From contig OY756150.1 in the NCBI GenBank assembly GCA_963576785.1, positions 1,302,001 to 1,366,000 on the forward strand: a DNA stretch of 64,000 nucleotides, in the 5' to 3' direction. The first letter of the stretch is position 1; the number at the start of each line of letters is the position of its first letter. Positions 36,601 through 48,031 of this stretch are shown here, one piece after another. The notes beneath the pieces were generated by a model, which was not told the origin of the DNA, ran no database searches, and saw nothing but the letters and a program-made list of their open reading frames with translations. Source of the DNA: Chlorophyllum brunneum (taxonomy: Eukaryota > Basidiomycota > Agaricomycetes > Agaricales > Agaricaceae). The position numbers were made by a program, and so were the translations under genes.

Positions 36601-38444
36601 GTCATACCATGGAATCACCACCTCCATATGATACCATTGATCACGACCAACCGCCCGCGATCACACCCAGCTCTAGCAACTCGACCGGTGATCCGCAGTT
36701 CGTTGCTGACAGCGCACAGCCTTCGCCTCCGGTTACTCATGATTCAAGTAGCGAAAATCTGTCCCTGAGCAGGAAGACATCGATTGCAAACCGAGACCGA
36801 AGGGCACGCATGAGGCCGACGGGCCCAAGACGACCTCTTTCGCACTGTCAGCCTGGACGGATCAGAAATGCTTCTGTCTCATCCGTGAATAGCCCAACGT
36901 CAAACCCGACTGCCGTTTCGACGCGAAATCCTTCAACGACCCAGACCCCTGTGATTGAACACAAAGCTCTTACTATCAACCCGCCAAACTTTGGTGATCA
37001 ACTTGAACCAGGACCTTCTTCAAATGGTACAACTGCTTCTGTGAACAATGCTCCGCCCCCTCCCTCTCCCAAATCACCCAACTTCCAAGTTCCACCGATG
37101 CCATATCGTGGGCTGACGATGGACCAAGCAAAATGGACGTTTACTTCTACGCAGTTGCAGACTATTGTTTCCCGGGCCATAAGGCAGTCTGCTGAAGCAT
37201 CATCTATCCGGTTATTGCGGCTAGACACGTTGGACAATGAAATACCATTGGAGTTGGAGAGATTGGAAGGCCAAAAAGCGGAGATTAAAGGCAAATATCG
37301 ATCTTTGACTCGTGCTAGCCAGTCATTATTCTCCAAGCTCAGTAACCAGATAGCGAGTGGGAGCGCGAATTCGCAGAAAACGGTGGAAGAACTCAGGGAT
37401 GTGACGAGGCGGCTGAACGGGCTAACAGAGCAGTTACATTCCGTCGACCAGCAACACGCACAGATCCAGAATCTGGTGCAACTTCACTCCGCGAGTGCAT
37501 TGTCGATGGCATTGAGGAAGTTGAATGCGAGCTTCTTGAAACAGCTCACGCAGACGCAAGAGTTGCAGAGGCAGGTAGCGGATTTGGAGGATGAGATTAC
37601 GATTAACGAGTTGAGGTCGACGAAATTTTCGCTAGAGAACCAGGTTTTGCATTCCCAATCTCGGCCGCAGTCGCAGTCATACCCACCAAATCAAGCATTG
37701 ATGTCACAACACGCAGGCGTAAAGTCGAATTCAACGGAGCCACCTGCGAGTTCTAGTCCGGAGTCGGAGAAGAAAAGATCGATACATCAAGTCGCTATCC
37801 CCCGGAAGCCAAGTTCGAGGTATTCGAGGTCGATTCGGTGGTCGGGGCATCATCCTAGTCAGCGATCGTCGTTGAGCAGTAATGGTGGCCGGACTAGTAT
37901 GATGTTCGGAGGAGGGGCATCGGGAACAAATTCAACATTTAGTGTTCCTCCTGTACCCCCATTACCAAGAAGACGTCCTACAGACATCAATACTGATGCT
38001 CCTCCGACACGGAGCACGACTGTACGTGATGCTCCTTAACACTGGCTTCCATATTGAGTTTTTGGTGCGTAGATGCTGTCGACCGACGACGGAACACCCA
38101 ACACCGAAATACGTGTCCAAGATGAGCTTTACCGGATACTCGGAATGTCCCTACAAGGCAACGTCCGACTAAAAAGATCGCACTCTGTCATCGGACTCCC
38201 TGGCAATCTCGAACTTCAGCCACATCCATCTACAACCTCAACGAATTTCCTTCAACCTCCTATGGCAATGTTAAGGGTATCAAGAACAGAGTCGTTGGAT
38301 TCGGTTTCTCCAGGAAGCAGAGGTTCGAGGTTCAACACTCGTCCCCTTTCGTATCCAGCTTCGTTGTTGGAGGCTTACAACCCTCTGGATGCTGATGTGG
38401 GTTCTCTGTTTCTAACACCTCCTCTCGAGGATCATGACTCATGA
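33684..38444 (+). CDS. Large Ser/Pro-rich protein with C-terminal coiled coil, function unknown
   Basis: Six exons join in phase: 33684..34151, 34199..34237, 34288..35285, 35367..35424, 35493..38021, 38073..38444, giving 1,487 residues. The exon-4 donor could instead be three bases downstream (GTGAGT). Most of the chain is low-complexity Ser/Pro/Thr with short basic patches and proline-rich segments. An acidic block (DDEDDDVDVSTSEDD) ends exon 1. The one ordered-looking part lies about residues 1060-1230: a conserved-looking helix WTFTSTQLQTIVSRAIRQSA, then a long heptad-rich coiled coil (LERLEGQKAEIKGKY...RQVADLEDEI). This suggests a scaffold or cytoskeletal/polarity protein, but I do not recognise the family. 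The last exon holds a short helical segment ELYRILGMSLQG. Confidence 0.8.
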
Positions 38445-39060
38445 TATCCATTGGTAACACAGCGCAACGCTATGCTTGCCACACTGGAAATGATCTCGCA
38501 AGACGAACGTTAATTTAATTAGTCGGGCTTTTGCTTTCATGCAACATTTAATGCGTCGCAAACGCTGGTTTCCAGGATGTGTTTTTACAATTATTTCATT
38601 CTCTACTTCGAGTACTTCGTTGATGAGTAATATATTTACTCTTGGCTTTCACCGCTGCCAGATACGTAATATGCATTCGCACAGTGATGAAAGTGAAAAA
38701 TATGCGCGGAGGGGAAGGTGTTATTTGAGAGGGGAAAGATGACGAAAACCGTGTCACAGCTTCTCTTGACCAAGTTTGGCCCGAGGTCGCGGGGTCAAGA
38801 GCAAATGCCAATCTGCATATTACCTGGTCTAACGGACGATTCACTGGAGTCAGTCAGGGTTGCGCGCTCGTCGCGACTGGGTACCCTTATTCTTACCTAC
38901 TTGGAACACCTCGAAGAGCGACACGCTTGCGTTTACACTTCACTGACTAAGTACGGACGCACGTGTTCATAGGGCCAGTCAATGAAGTGAAAACACGGTG
39001 TATGGGGATGTTATCCCTATATCTCAGGTATACGAAATTGGATCAGAACCCTTGTTGGCC
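38445..39060. other. Tail-to-tail intergenic region
   Basis: 616 bp between the 3' ends of the large coiled-coil gene (+) and the ISG12-like gene (-). No gene is seen; presumed 3' untranslated regions. Confidence 0.5.
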
Positions 39061-40109
39061 CTAGGTTGCAAGACCAAAAGTAGCTGCCAAACCAGCGCTC
39101 GCAACAAGTTTTTCCAGCCCACTTTTTGTCAGGGTCATGCCCAACCTTTGCAAAATGGCAAACCAACTACCGCGTGCAATGGCTCCACCCCAAAATCTGC
39201 TTTGAGCCCAGGCAGCAGTGGACCCTGTAGATCCTTGAGTTAGCGTAGGGGTCCAGCTTGTGGCGTGGAGGTTTACCTTTAATTGGGCCCAACGGTCCAA
39301 AGCCGAACAAGGTCAGTATTGGTCGCAGCAAAGGGATCTCTGGAAGGAGAAACATCGATGCTGCAAAGATCACAGCCTCCAGAAGTACCGGGTGCTCGTC
39401 GATAAGATTGCCTAAAGTTGGTTCGGAGAAATGCGGTTTGATGAAAGGTTGAAGGGCGTACCGGCGATGAGGAGCACACGAGTAACCCCCTGAGAAAACT
39501 CGTCGAACTGAGATTCCGCCTCTCCGTGGGGGACGCCCACTTGAGTAAAGACCCGAATATATACTACTTTTACTCCTGCCATAACCCGAGCGATGAGTCG
39601 TGCGCGAGCCTTTGCCCTCTCCCCAAGATCTCTCGGCAAAGGGTCGTTCATCTCCTTTTCAAAACCTTGGTATACCTGTGCTATTTCTTGGGAGAGCAGG
39701 TTAGCAACATGCCCAATAGTGGTATCCTTCTCTCCAACATTCTGTATCACGGTCTGAATTTTTTGAGCTTGAGTTACGACTTGTGCCATTGCATCCTTGA
39801 ATTCCTCAACAACATGCGCGGTCTCCGGGTACTTTTTTGTTACTTCATCAAGGACTAGCTGGCTCGCCCGCTGGCCGAATTTTTGCGCTTCATCCCAAAA
39901 ATTCTCCAGCTGCTTTTGGGGCTTAAAGACACCTGTGAGGGACTCTGTACGCGTCAAACTTTAAGTCAGCAGAGAACGAGAGAAGAATGCTGTCGTTCAC
40001 TCTTACCAGCTAAGCCATGTAAAGCAGAACTTATGTCCGGCGAAAATTTTGCGCTCGTAGAGGTAGCACACAGAGCGGAACACAGAAACAAGGTGTACGC
40101 GAACCTCAT
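39061..40109 (-). CDS. Secreted or membrane protein with IFI6/ISG12-like domain
   Basis: Four exons join in phase: 40109..40007, 39944..39462, 39411..39277, 39233..39061 (297 residues). Residues 1-20 form a signal peptide (MRFAYTLFLCSALCATSTSA). The middle (~35-190) is a predicted amphipathic helical domain rich in Gln/Glu/Val without cysteines. The C-terminal ~100 residues are hydrophobic: LLEAVIFAASMFLLPEI, then LRPILTLFGFGPLGPIKG, then TAAWAQSRFWGGAIARGSWFAILQRLGM. The Gly/Ala-rich block with AAxxQS, G-x(4)-GSxFAxLQxxG matches the interferon-induced 6/27 (ISG12) family, which in animals sits in mitochondrial or nuclear membranes and affects apoptosis. Fungal members have no settled function. 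The signal sequence suggests entry into the secretory pathway. The intron boundaries in exons 2-4 are supported by continuity of this domain. Confidence 0.8.
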
Positions 40110-41754
40110 AGTTGATGTTGAATAACGTTGAAAATTGAACCAAAGACGCGGCCATATTTAAACCCGTCACATGATATACACTATTGTACATAAGTGTACA
40201 CTGACGCCTACCCATTACATGTACCAACGCCTACGGCGACAAGTCGCAGTCAACATCCGCTTTTTATACGTTGTAGGTTCCACGTGTCCTCAACATTGGC
40301 CAAGACTGATGATTTCCGAGCCGAACCCACATTTTGGCAGATTTACTTTTGCCGGCTTCATCTCTGACATCATGGATCCCTTCCCGGAGCCTGCCAAGGT
40401 TGCCAGGCCTTTGACACGAGTCTCAACAAATAATTAATCATGTCTACCGCGAAGGCGCGTCGTTAATGCTATGGTCCACGAGTTCCAACATCATTTGATT
40501 CTTTACTGGGTCGTTCAATGGCTCCGTCGCCCATACGCGCTCTTCAAGGGGACAAGTCCCAAATGTATACCTTTGTCAGGAAACTAACTCATACACCCTA
40601 ACAAGCTCATAATTGAAGTCACATCAAATTGTGAACGAGAACGTTTATCCAGATCCCGGAGGGGCTCCGGCCAACAGGTCTCGGCCGTCAAACGTCTGAG
40701 CACTTCTCAGTACTTCCGTCACCCAGGAATACAAACCCATAAATCACCACTGGGCCCTAGTCGCGACATCTGACAACGATGCTTGCATCGAGGTTGTATA
40801 TATAGAGAGTGATATACACGTGGGGCTGTGCCGAGATTGTGTAAATACTCTCGGAATAGACGGATTATTTGAGGATCGATAGTTTGTATCCCCCTTAAGC
40901 ACTTCCCCGTGGCCGCAGTTGACTCTTTCTCAATACATGAATTTTCTGGGTCGTCTGAAGAGTGCACTATCTTTTCTTGGCGAGAGACTCGCACCCATTT
41001 CCCGAGATAGTAATACTATGAAGACCCCGTGGAAACCGCCGAATGATTGCTCCTTGTCATACGTTATCCTCTCAGCACCCGGCTCCAGAGTTTCAGAGTC
41101 TGGGGTGGACGGCCTCCACACAGAGCTGTTGCCAGCTGGACGAACAACGTGGCACTAGCACCCAGACGCCGCAGTTCAACGTCAGTCCAGGTGGTTACCT
41201 GCATGCATGCGGTTATCTGCGGTGACTTGTCGGTTATTTTATCTTCCCATGGAATGATTGATGACGCGCCATCTAGGGCATGTCGGCCTTCAAACTCTCT
41301 TCTTGAACAGAACGTGGCCTTCACGTCCAGCCTCACGAATGAAGCGGACAACCGACGATGATAGATGAACCACGCCTTGACTACCTTGAACTTATACCTC
41401 TGCGAGGTGTATCAGGTTCTCCACCTCAAGGTGATCAACAGAGTCGCACCGTTTTTACGGCCAATTTACCAAGGCGCTCATTGATTTGATTTGAGTCTTT
41501 GTCAGAGGTTCCTGCCCTCGCTTGACCCTTCATTCTTGCCTTACAGAGCATTCCAGCCCTAAGCCGCGTCCATCTTGTCTATCTGCGTCACAAGTTGCCT
41601 CATTTCAATGCCCGTTTCCACAACACACATAAAGCAGGCGAATGGCATCCCCTTCTGGTACCATTCTCTCGCTTTCATCCCTGTACCACCGCTTGGACCA
41701 AAATACCTACCCAATTGCACCAGCATAATCTGAACACACCAGAGGTCTATCACC
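40110..41754. other. 1.6-kb intergenic region between divergent genes
   Basis: Contains the promoters of the ISG12-like gene (-) and the G-alpha gene (+). Short frames only, none with motifs. The stretch 41520-41754 is CT-rich and is probably the leader of the G-alpha gene. Confidence 0.45.
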
Positions 41755-43979
41755 ATGACAGTCTCGCCAAAGGGCTCGTTCAATTCCCTGGAGTTGGATC
41801 CTCATGATCCTTCATGTCCGTCTGTATCGTCGGCAAACGAGAACGACACTCAAATCGGAGCAAAGGAAGACGTTGCTGTCGCTGCCGTTGTGAATGCAAA
41901 GATTGAAGCCCAGCTAAGGCGCGACAGCGAAAAGTTCAGACGGGAGGAATCTGGCGCATTGAAGATTCTACTACTTGGTCAAGCCGGGAGTGGTACGTAT
42001 CTCCTACGACAGCTTGGAGGGAAGCTCACCTTGTGATAACAATCAGGAAAGTCGACCACACTAAAGGGTAGGCTCCAGACCTGAAGATCATTTCCCGGTT
42101 TATCACCTTGCTGATTGCGTCCGTGAAGTTTTCAGGATGAAGTACGCACGAGAGGAGTGGGAACAAGAACGACTGGGGTGGCGTGCCATTATTCAACTCA
42201 ACATCGTCAGGCAAGTTCTTGCCATCGTTCAGATTATCGTTTCGGAGCTTGGGGGACGGAATTCTGCTGCGGAAGCACGAAGCGAAAATGGACGAGCCGT
42301 GGTGGATGCCTTGCAAACGTGGATCACAGGGTCTACCAACCCGACCGGGGCGCCAACTCGCCCAGCGCCCCCATCACATCAAACGAATAGCGCCACGCAA
42401 CGACCTCGTTTCACTGAACAACATAGGCGCGTCATAACCAGACTATCTCCTCGATTAGATGAGGTAGAACAAGAACTGAAGAGTCGCCTTGGCCCTCATG
42501 AAGTTTACTATTCTGCCATGACGACACCTGTGCTCTGCGCCACTCCGTTCGAACCAGGGGAGGAAATCGACGATGACATGCTGTTCCGAAAAACGATAGT
42601 GGAGTATTCATTCAGGTCTTGGCGAGACGTGCTGGATGCTGCACCAAAACCACCCATATCATCATCAAGCGCCACACTCACGACAATAGCGTGTGGCACT
42701 GACTCAAAGTCGGTCTCACTCACTCTTGATTATATCGACATGCCGACTCGGGTAATCGCAGACATGAGAGAGGACATCAAGACTCTGTGGACTGATGGGG
42801 ATGTGCGGACTCTAGTCAAACTGCGGCGTCTGGAAATTCCGGACTCAATTGGCTTGTTTGTTTTTTAAATCCTTTCTCAGTCGTCTACCAAGCTGATTCT
42901 CGTGAAAGCGACTCGGATGGCGAATCTCCCTTCCTAGACGATATAGACAGACTCGCCCGAACGGATTACGAAGTCAACGATGATGATATAGTACGAGCAC
43001 GCTTGAAAACGGTGGGGATCCAAGAGTACAAATTCAATTTTGAATCTGGTCAGTCTTTGGCATATGAAATGGGGGTCGGTGTTTGTTGCTGACTCCGTCC
43101 TGTCTTGCGTGCAGGAGCACCAATCATTGTTCGTGGCAAGAAGTGGTCCTGGAATGTTTATGACGTCGGCGGGTGTCGAACAATGGTCCGTCAATGATTG
43201 ATCTATAGTACAGAACCCTGCTGATTAGGAATTTCATATACAGCGCAACGCGTGGTTGCCCTATTTCGATAAGGTTCAAGTCATCATTTTTTGTAGGTAC
43301 TTTTCCCCTGGATTTGCCTTTAATGCATCTAAGCCGCAGCGATGATTTCGCCAAAGCTATCCTTATTCGTTTGCAAACACGTTACCTGTACCGGTTGCCA
43401 GGGTGAACTAACACAGTCGGCATTTTTTTCTCTTTTTCTAGTGGCGCCCGTTTCAGTTTTCGATGAGCGCCTTGAAGAAGATCCCCGAGTAAATCGGCTA
43501 GAGGATTCGATCGTTTTGTGGTCTTGCATTTGCGAGACACCGTTGCTTGCAAGCACTCAACTGGTTCTTTTCCTGAATAAGTGTGACTTGCTCCAGAAGA
43601 AGCTCGATAGAGGTGTACGGGTGGTTGATCATCTGTCGAGCTATGGCAAGAGAGCTAACGACGCGAAACACGTTATTAGATGTATGTCATTTTCTAAATC
43701 CTCCGAGCATATGTAGATCTGGAACACTACTGACATTTTCTTAATCCGAAGATGTAAGGGAGAAGTTTAAGACGATACACCAAGAGAAAAGCCCTACAAA
43801 TCGAACGTTTTCTAGCTTCCCAACGACTGTGACCGATACGCAAACTACTGCAGTTACCTTAGAGACAGGTTTGTCCCTTCCCACATTTCGTGCCCCGAAC
43901 TCACAGCTTATCCGTGATTATCACTTAAGTTCGCGATAATGTTATCAGACGGCATCTGGCTAATACTCAATTCATGTAG
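41755..43979 (+). CDS. Heterotrimeric G-protein alpha subunit, atypical
   Basis: Nine exons join in phase: 41755..41992, 42047..42067, 42129..42855, 42909..43048, 43115..43185, 43244..43292, 43442..43681, 43752..43868, 43930..43979 (550 residues). Exon 2 is 21 nt and lies inside the P-loop. G1 is GQAGSGKST; the switch I Arg/Thr lie in RARLKTVG; switch II is DVGGCRTM; G4 is NKCD; G5 is TVTDTQTT. Family role: GTP-binding transducer coupled to seven-helix receptors. Odd points: the N-terminus is MTVSPKGS and lacks Gly2, so it cannot carry the usual myristoyl group; a long insertion expands the helical domain; and the last residues (RRHLANTQFM) do not resemble a standard receptor-contact tail. 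Several acceptors end in AAG. Such divergent G-alpha paralogs are numerous in mushrooms; partner unknown. Confidence 0.9.
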
Positions 43980-44278
43980 TTATCAGGAGGATATTGAATC
44001 CTTGTGGTGCAACACATCAGACTTATTATTATACTGCCACCGGTCGCCACCAAATGGTGCTACAGATACTTAAAGGAGCATTGAGCTCGTTGTCGCTATC
44101 TTCTTCGGTCTCTCAGTATGTACGATAACGGTATTTTGGCAAATTTATAATATGTAGCAATTAATGGTGTTCAATAATTCAGGGCATTAAACAGCTGTTG
44201 GACGCGAATAAGGCGATAATTTTCTCAACCCGAGTTTACGTAGTCCACATTCTGTTAACACCTTCACCAGTCCCCACC

Positions 44279-45082
44279 ATGCGACTCGACAGGCTCATCA
44301 CACTTTTTATATCCAGCTTCGCATTACTTCCGTCGATTAAATGCTCTTCACCTTTGGCACTTGCCGTCGACGGCAGTATTGGAAATTTGGGCAGCTCTGA
44401 CTCCACCACAGCGGTGCGTCGGCCGCGTGGCACCGCACCCAACCAAAGGGGGACTCATGAGCAGACCCACAATGAAAACCAAAGTCGCGATTATGCGAGA
44501 AACTGTTACAGGGAACCGCTGCCTTACATGCTGGCTTCGAGGGAAAATCGAACAGTTCCCTGGGGTGGCCCGGGTATGGGCGATGGAGATGGAAGAAAGA
44601 GCTGCTGTTCAACTTTAGAAGAGGTACGACAGGGCATCGATGCTGTCGATAAACAGCTCCTGGAGCTGCTTGCTCAAAGGTGAGTATATCAGTTCTGGCT
44701 TGAGGCCAATTATAAATAGTCCCAAGGGGGGCTTGAAGTTATTCCGGGCCTGTCATGTCACTTCTGCTCCGGGGATGCTGTCGCGATGACTGGAGGCCGA
44801 AACTGATGCTGTTTCTATGTTTCGCTTAGGGCCGCTTATGTGCGTGAAGCTACTCGCTTCAAGGCTACTCATGATACAGTGGATGTCCCGCCAAGAGATC
44901 GGCAGGTGATAGAGCAAGCGGTGGAGGATGCACCCCAATATCACCTTCCTCGGGTTATTGCCAGGGGTGTATTTTCAGCTATCATCAATGCCAGTGTCAA
45001 TTTCGAACTTTGTGTCGTAAGTAGTCTTTCTTACTCATTCATGAGCTCTGTTGACTGCGGCACGGTGTCACAACTATCCTGA
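44279..45082 (+). CDS. Secreted chorismate-mutase-like protein (AroQ fold)
   Basis: Exon 1 is 44279..44679; exon 2 starts at 44830. Exon 2 either reads on to the stop at 45080-45082 or ends at a GTAAGT donor at 45017, so the 3' end is uncertain. Residues 1-~29 are a signal peptide (LITLFISSFALLPSIKC). A disordered, Arg/Asn-rich spacer follows. The AroQ helices then begin: LEEVRQGIDAVDKQLLELLAQR-AAYVREATRFKA, with the Arg at the exon junction and the downstream Lys where catalytic residues sit. It continues through RQVIEQAVEDA and VIARGVFSAIINASVNFE. Family role: chorismate to prephenate; secreted fungal forms can act outside the cell or be catalytically dead. Activity is not certain here. It lies 299 bp downstream of the G-alpha gene on the same strand. 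Confidence 0.75.
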
Positions 45083-45281
45083 TACTTACGCGGCGCGATG
45101 CTTCTCGACCTCTCGTGCGATTTATCTCCCCTATCGGATCCTGTGTGGATGGTAGTTCGACTCGTACGAAGGATTGACGCAAGTCACGCAACCATAACGA
45201 CGACCGGTGGAGCTGATTTCGAATTAACCTCTCGACATTGGATGCAAATAATACAGCCCTAATTATTGGCAGCGCATTTGA

Positions 45282-45635
45282 ACGCAAATACCCACCTGCC
45301 ACGATGCAAGTTTTACTGTTTGGACTGTTGTCTACTTATTCCAGGACGTAATATGCACCCCTATTCCGAGGAATTTCAATTATTTCAATCAAGGCATAAC
45401 TGCGCGGATCAGCTGTATTGTCGAGGTATTTGATCAATCTGTCACGAAACCGACTTTTTCCCAGGTACCGGAAGTTGCCCGGACCATGAAGCCTTATAGA
45501 GCCAGCCAACGGAGAATCGATGGGGAATTTTGGGTGGATGAGGTAGGTTCTAGTGCAGCCAAATTTAACAATCCTTACCCATTTGATGACATTCTCGCCC
45601 ACATGACAGACTTCCGTGAAGGCGTGCACTGCTAA
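45282..45635 (+). other. Unassigned 117-codon open frame
   Basis: A stop-free frame of 117 codons with no ATG until late (an exon-like frame) ends at the TAA at 45633-45635. It reads as mixed, protein-like sequence (for example PRNFNYFNQGITARISCIVEV and ASQRRIDGEFWVDE) with a possible donor after WVDE. A minus-strand frame of 97 codons overlaps it (45336-45629), so the strand is not certain. It could be distal exons of the chorismate-mutase gene, a separate broken gene, or chance. No domain recognised. Confidence 0.25.
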
Positions 45636-46201
45636 TGCTCACACGACAAAGTGACTTGGGGACCTCAAAGTACGAGCTGAGGCACTCTAGTAAGATTCAG
45701 TCATCGTTGGCACGCCACTCACTTGACACAATTTAACATGAAACTCGAGATATCGATCTCACATTAAACCTTCCTTCATTGCCCGAACCGGGGTTACTCC
45801 TGAGATCACTTACCATGGCTATTTAGTTTCCACACCCACCTGCCTAAAATGACCAACTCTGATTACAGCAGCTGTATCAAGCGCGAGGCTTCGTCCCTGA
45901 TATATATACAAAGATGGGAACAGACATAGGCTGTTGGCAACAGGCCATGCTCCATGATTAACTGACCATATGCTTTCAGGCGTCAGCACTATAACCTTCT
46001 CCTCTTCTCGCCTTTCGAATCAGACTACGTGTCAGACTTTCCTACTTTGATTCCCTCCCATTCTCTCTTCGACACTGAACTTCTATCCCCTCCATCCTCT
46101 TCTACGACTGTTCTACCCTACAAGGACACCCACTTCCTTCTCAAGAGACTCCACCTCGTCCCCTAGCGATACCGACCCCAAGTTGATGCGCCGACCCGTC
46201 G
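45636..46201. other. Intergenic region with promoter of the next gene
   Basis: 566 bp without a coding frame. The last ~200 bp are CT-rich (TCCTCTTCTCG, CCTCCATCCTCTTC), the usual look of a fungal core promoter or leader. Confidence 0.45.
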
Positions 46202-47593
46202 ATGGCACTCACCAGAACAAAAGTCGTGTACAGCGTCAAAATTAAACGCGGGTCAGCCCAACCCACTATCTCTACCGAGCGGACTGGGCTCAAGGTCCAG
46301 GACGTCCCACCCGAGCTATGTCACTTGACCGGTGATGCCCTTGCGAAACCCTTTCCTCCAATCGCACTAGGAGGCTATATCAAGTACTACAGAACACATT
46401 CTGAGCAGGAGAAGCCTCATGAAACGGAGGAGAGGGTACTACTGGATTGGGAGGTACAGAGGAGTTCACGGGAGGTCAAGTCCCGGAGGAGAGCATCATC
46501 AGTCAGTACATTGCTTGGACCTCTGCTCTCTCACATGCCGAAACCTTGGCCCTCGAATGAAATCCCCCCCAAATCCCATCTATTCCAAATCTATTCCCCT
46601 GCATCATCCGAAATCCCATCGTTACCGGCATCCCCGACCTCTCCGACATCCCCTCGAATCAAACGAAGGCGTTTCTTATCTATCATTCCCGAAGCTTCAC
46701 AAGAAACCATGCGTACCGAAGTGGGAGATAACGCTACATTCTCTGGCACTTCACGAAAGTCCCGCGTTGTATCATTCCCACCTGCCATTCCAACATCAAA
46801 CAGATCATCCTCACTACCTACTTCGGCACTGATCTCCTCATTTACGTCTGAGCGCTCTTCCCTTGTCACATCGGGTTCCGTACCGTTGTCGCCCGGTGGT
46901 TCCCTACGGAGGAAGAAACGCCAAATGTTGAGAACACCCAGTGTCGAGAACGATTTCGCCCAATGTGCGAGGGAGCTACTGGGTCTGTCGAAGAACGACA
47001 AGGATATCGATATTATTTCAAGGCAAGCCTCCAGCGGAAGCGATGTGACAGAGGAGGAGAGCCTGATGAGCCCAACAACGAGTGTGAACACCGCTATGAC
47101 CTCGCTTCTGGACCCATCATCATCTTTACCCCCTTCGCCTTCCTCCCCATCGTCAACCAAAACCGGAGAAACCAACCAATCGACCCCTGACAACGGTCAA
47201 AATACCGTCCGAGTTGGACCCGCGAAACTAGACCCTGTGGTTGTACCTTGCCACTCCTCACCCCAGATCGAGTCTCCTATCAAATCTGGCCAAGCCCAAT
47301 CTATCAAATCGGAAGACAGCTCAGAGTCAGAATCGAGTCCGATGGTCAGCACTCCACCAGCGACTTTTAGCGGATGGAGAGTACTTGCGGATGAGAAACT
47401 TGGAGACTTTTTGGTGGTTGGGTTTGGTGATGATGATGAGGGTGAGGAGAGAGATAGTTGGGCATCATATGCTACTGCGAGAAGCTCTCCTGAGCCCCTT
47501 CCTGTAGTACAGGAGGCAGACGAAAGTCTGGTTGAAGAGGGTCAAAAGAATGATCCGGTGATCACAAATCAGGGGGTCTCCGTGTGCGTTTAA
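46202..47593 (+). CDS. Ser-rich protein of unknown function
   Basis: Intronless frame of 463 codons starting ATGGCACTCACC. The first ~95 residues look ordered (VVYSVKIKRG, PELCHLTGDALAKPFPPIALGGYIKYYRT), with a short Tyr/Lys-rich motif. The rest is Ser/Pro/Thr-rich with basic clusters (IKRRRF, LRRKKRQM) and ends in an acidic segment with VVGFGDDDEGEERDSW. No catalytic or transmembrane signature. The basic clusters might be nuclear signals. The family is not recognised; the N-terminal part is the best query for a profile search. A pyrimidine tract follows the stop. Confidence 0.7.
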   Translation: MALTRTKVVYSVKIKRGSAQPTISTERTGLKVQDVPPELCHLTGDALAKPFPPIALGGYIKYYRTHSEQEKPHETEERVLLDWEVQRSSREVKSRRRASSVSTLLGPLLSHMPKPWPSNEIPPKSHLFQIYSPASSEIPSLPASPTSPTSPRIKRRRFLSIIPEASQETMRTEVGDNATFSGTSRKSRVVSFPPAIPTSNRSSSLPTSALISSFTSERSSLVTSGSVPLSPGGSLRRKKRQMLRTPSVENDFAQCARELLGLSKNDKDIDIISRQASSGSDVTEEESLMSPTTSVNTAMTSLLDPSSSLPPSPSSPSSTKTGETNQSTPDNGQNTVRVGPAKLDPVVVPCHSSPQIESPIKSGQAQSIKSEDSSESESSPMVSTPPATFSGWRVLADEKLGDFLVVGFGDDDEGEERDSWASYATARSSPEPLPVVQEADESLVEEGQKNDPVITNQGVSVCV

Positions 47594-47634
47594 GTGGCTA
47601 TTCTTCTCTGAATACTTCCTGTTTGGTATTTTCA

Positions 47635-47665
47635 TCTTTTTCTTTTCTTTTTCTTTTTCTTTTTT
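47635..47665 (+). repeat. T/C-rich microsatellite-like tract
   Basis: An imperfect (TTTTTC)n tract lies just 3' of the Ser-rich gene, in the untranslated region between two convergent genes. Confidence 0.6.
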
Positions 47666-48031
47666 GACGATCTTTTTACCATATCATTTTTTTTACTCCC
47701 GTCAGCACTGCTGTACAACAGTCAAACAAAAACCACCACGAATTCCTACTCCGACCACTCTCTTTTGGTAGATAGTCTCTGTATCACGATTTTCTATGTT
47801 TGTAACGATAGCTGGATATACGCGATGGACACCAACTTTACGACTTCCAATTGTGTTTGACAAAAGTTGGGGGAGAAGAAGTGATATGTGCAATTAAGAG
47901 TAACCTTCCAGCGGATAACAAGAACGCAAGAAATGGACAGCGGAAGATAAAGACAAAATATCTTGCATAAGACAGAAGAAAAGCAAGCAAACGGAATCAG
48001 TATTCCAAACAAACGGGTCAGAAGGCCTTGG

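Noticed and set aside
42840..42925. Apparent frameshift/T-run error in the G-alpha gene
   Set aside because: A 53-nt intron (42856-42908, GTTTGT...GTGAAAG) restores the phase and the family sequence, so no lesion is needed.
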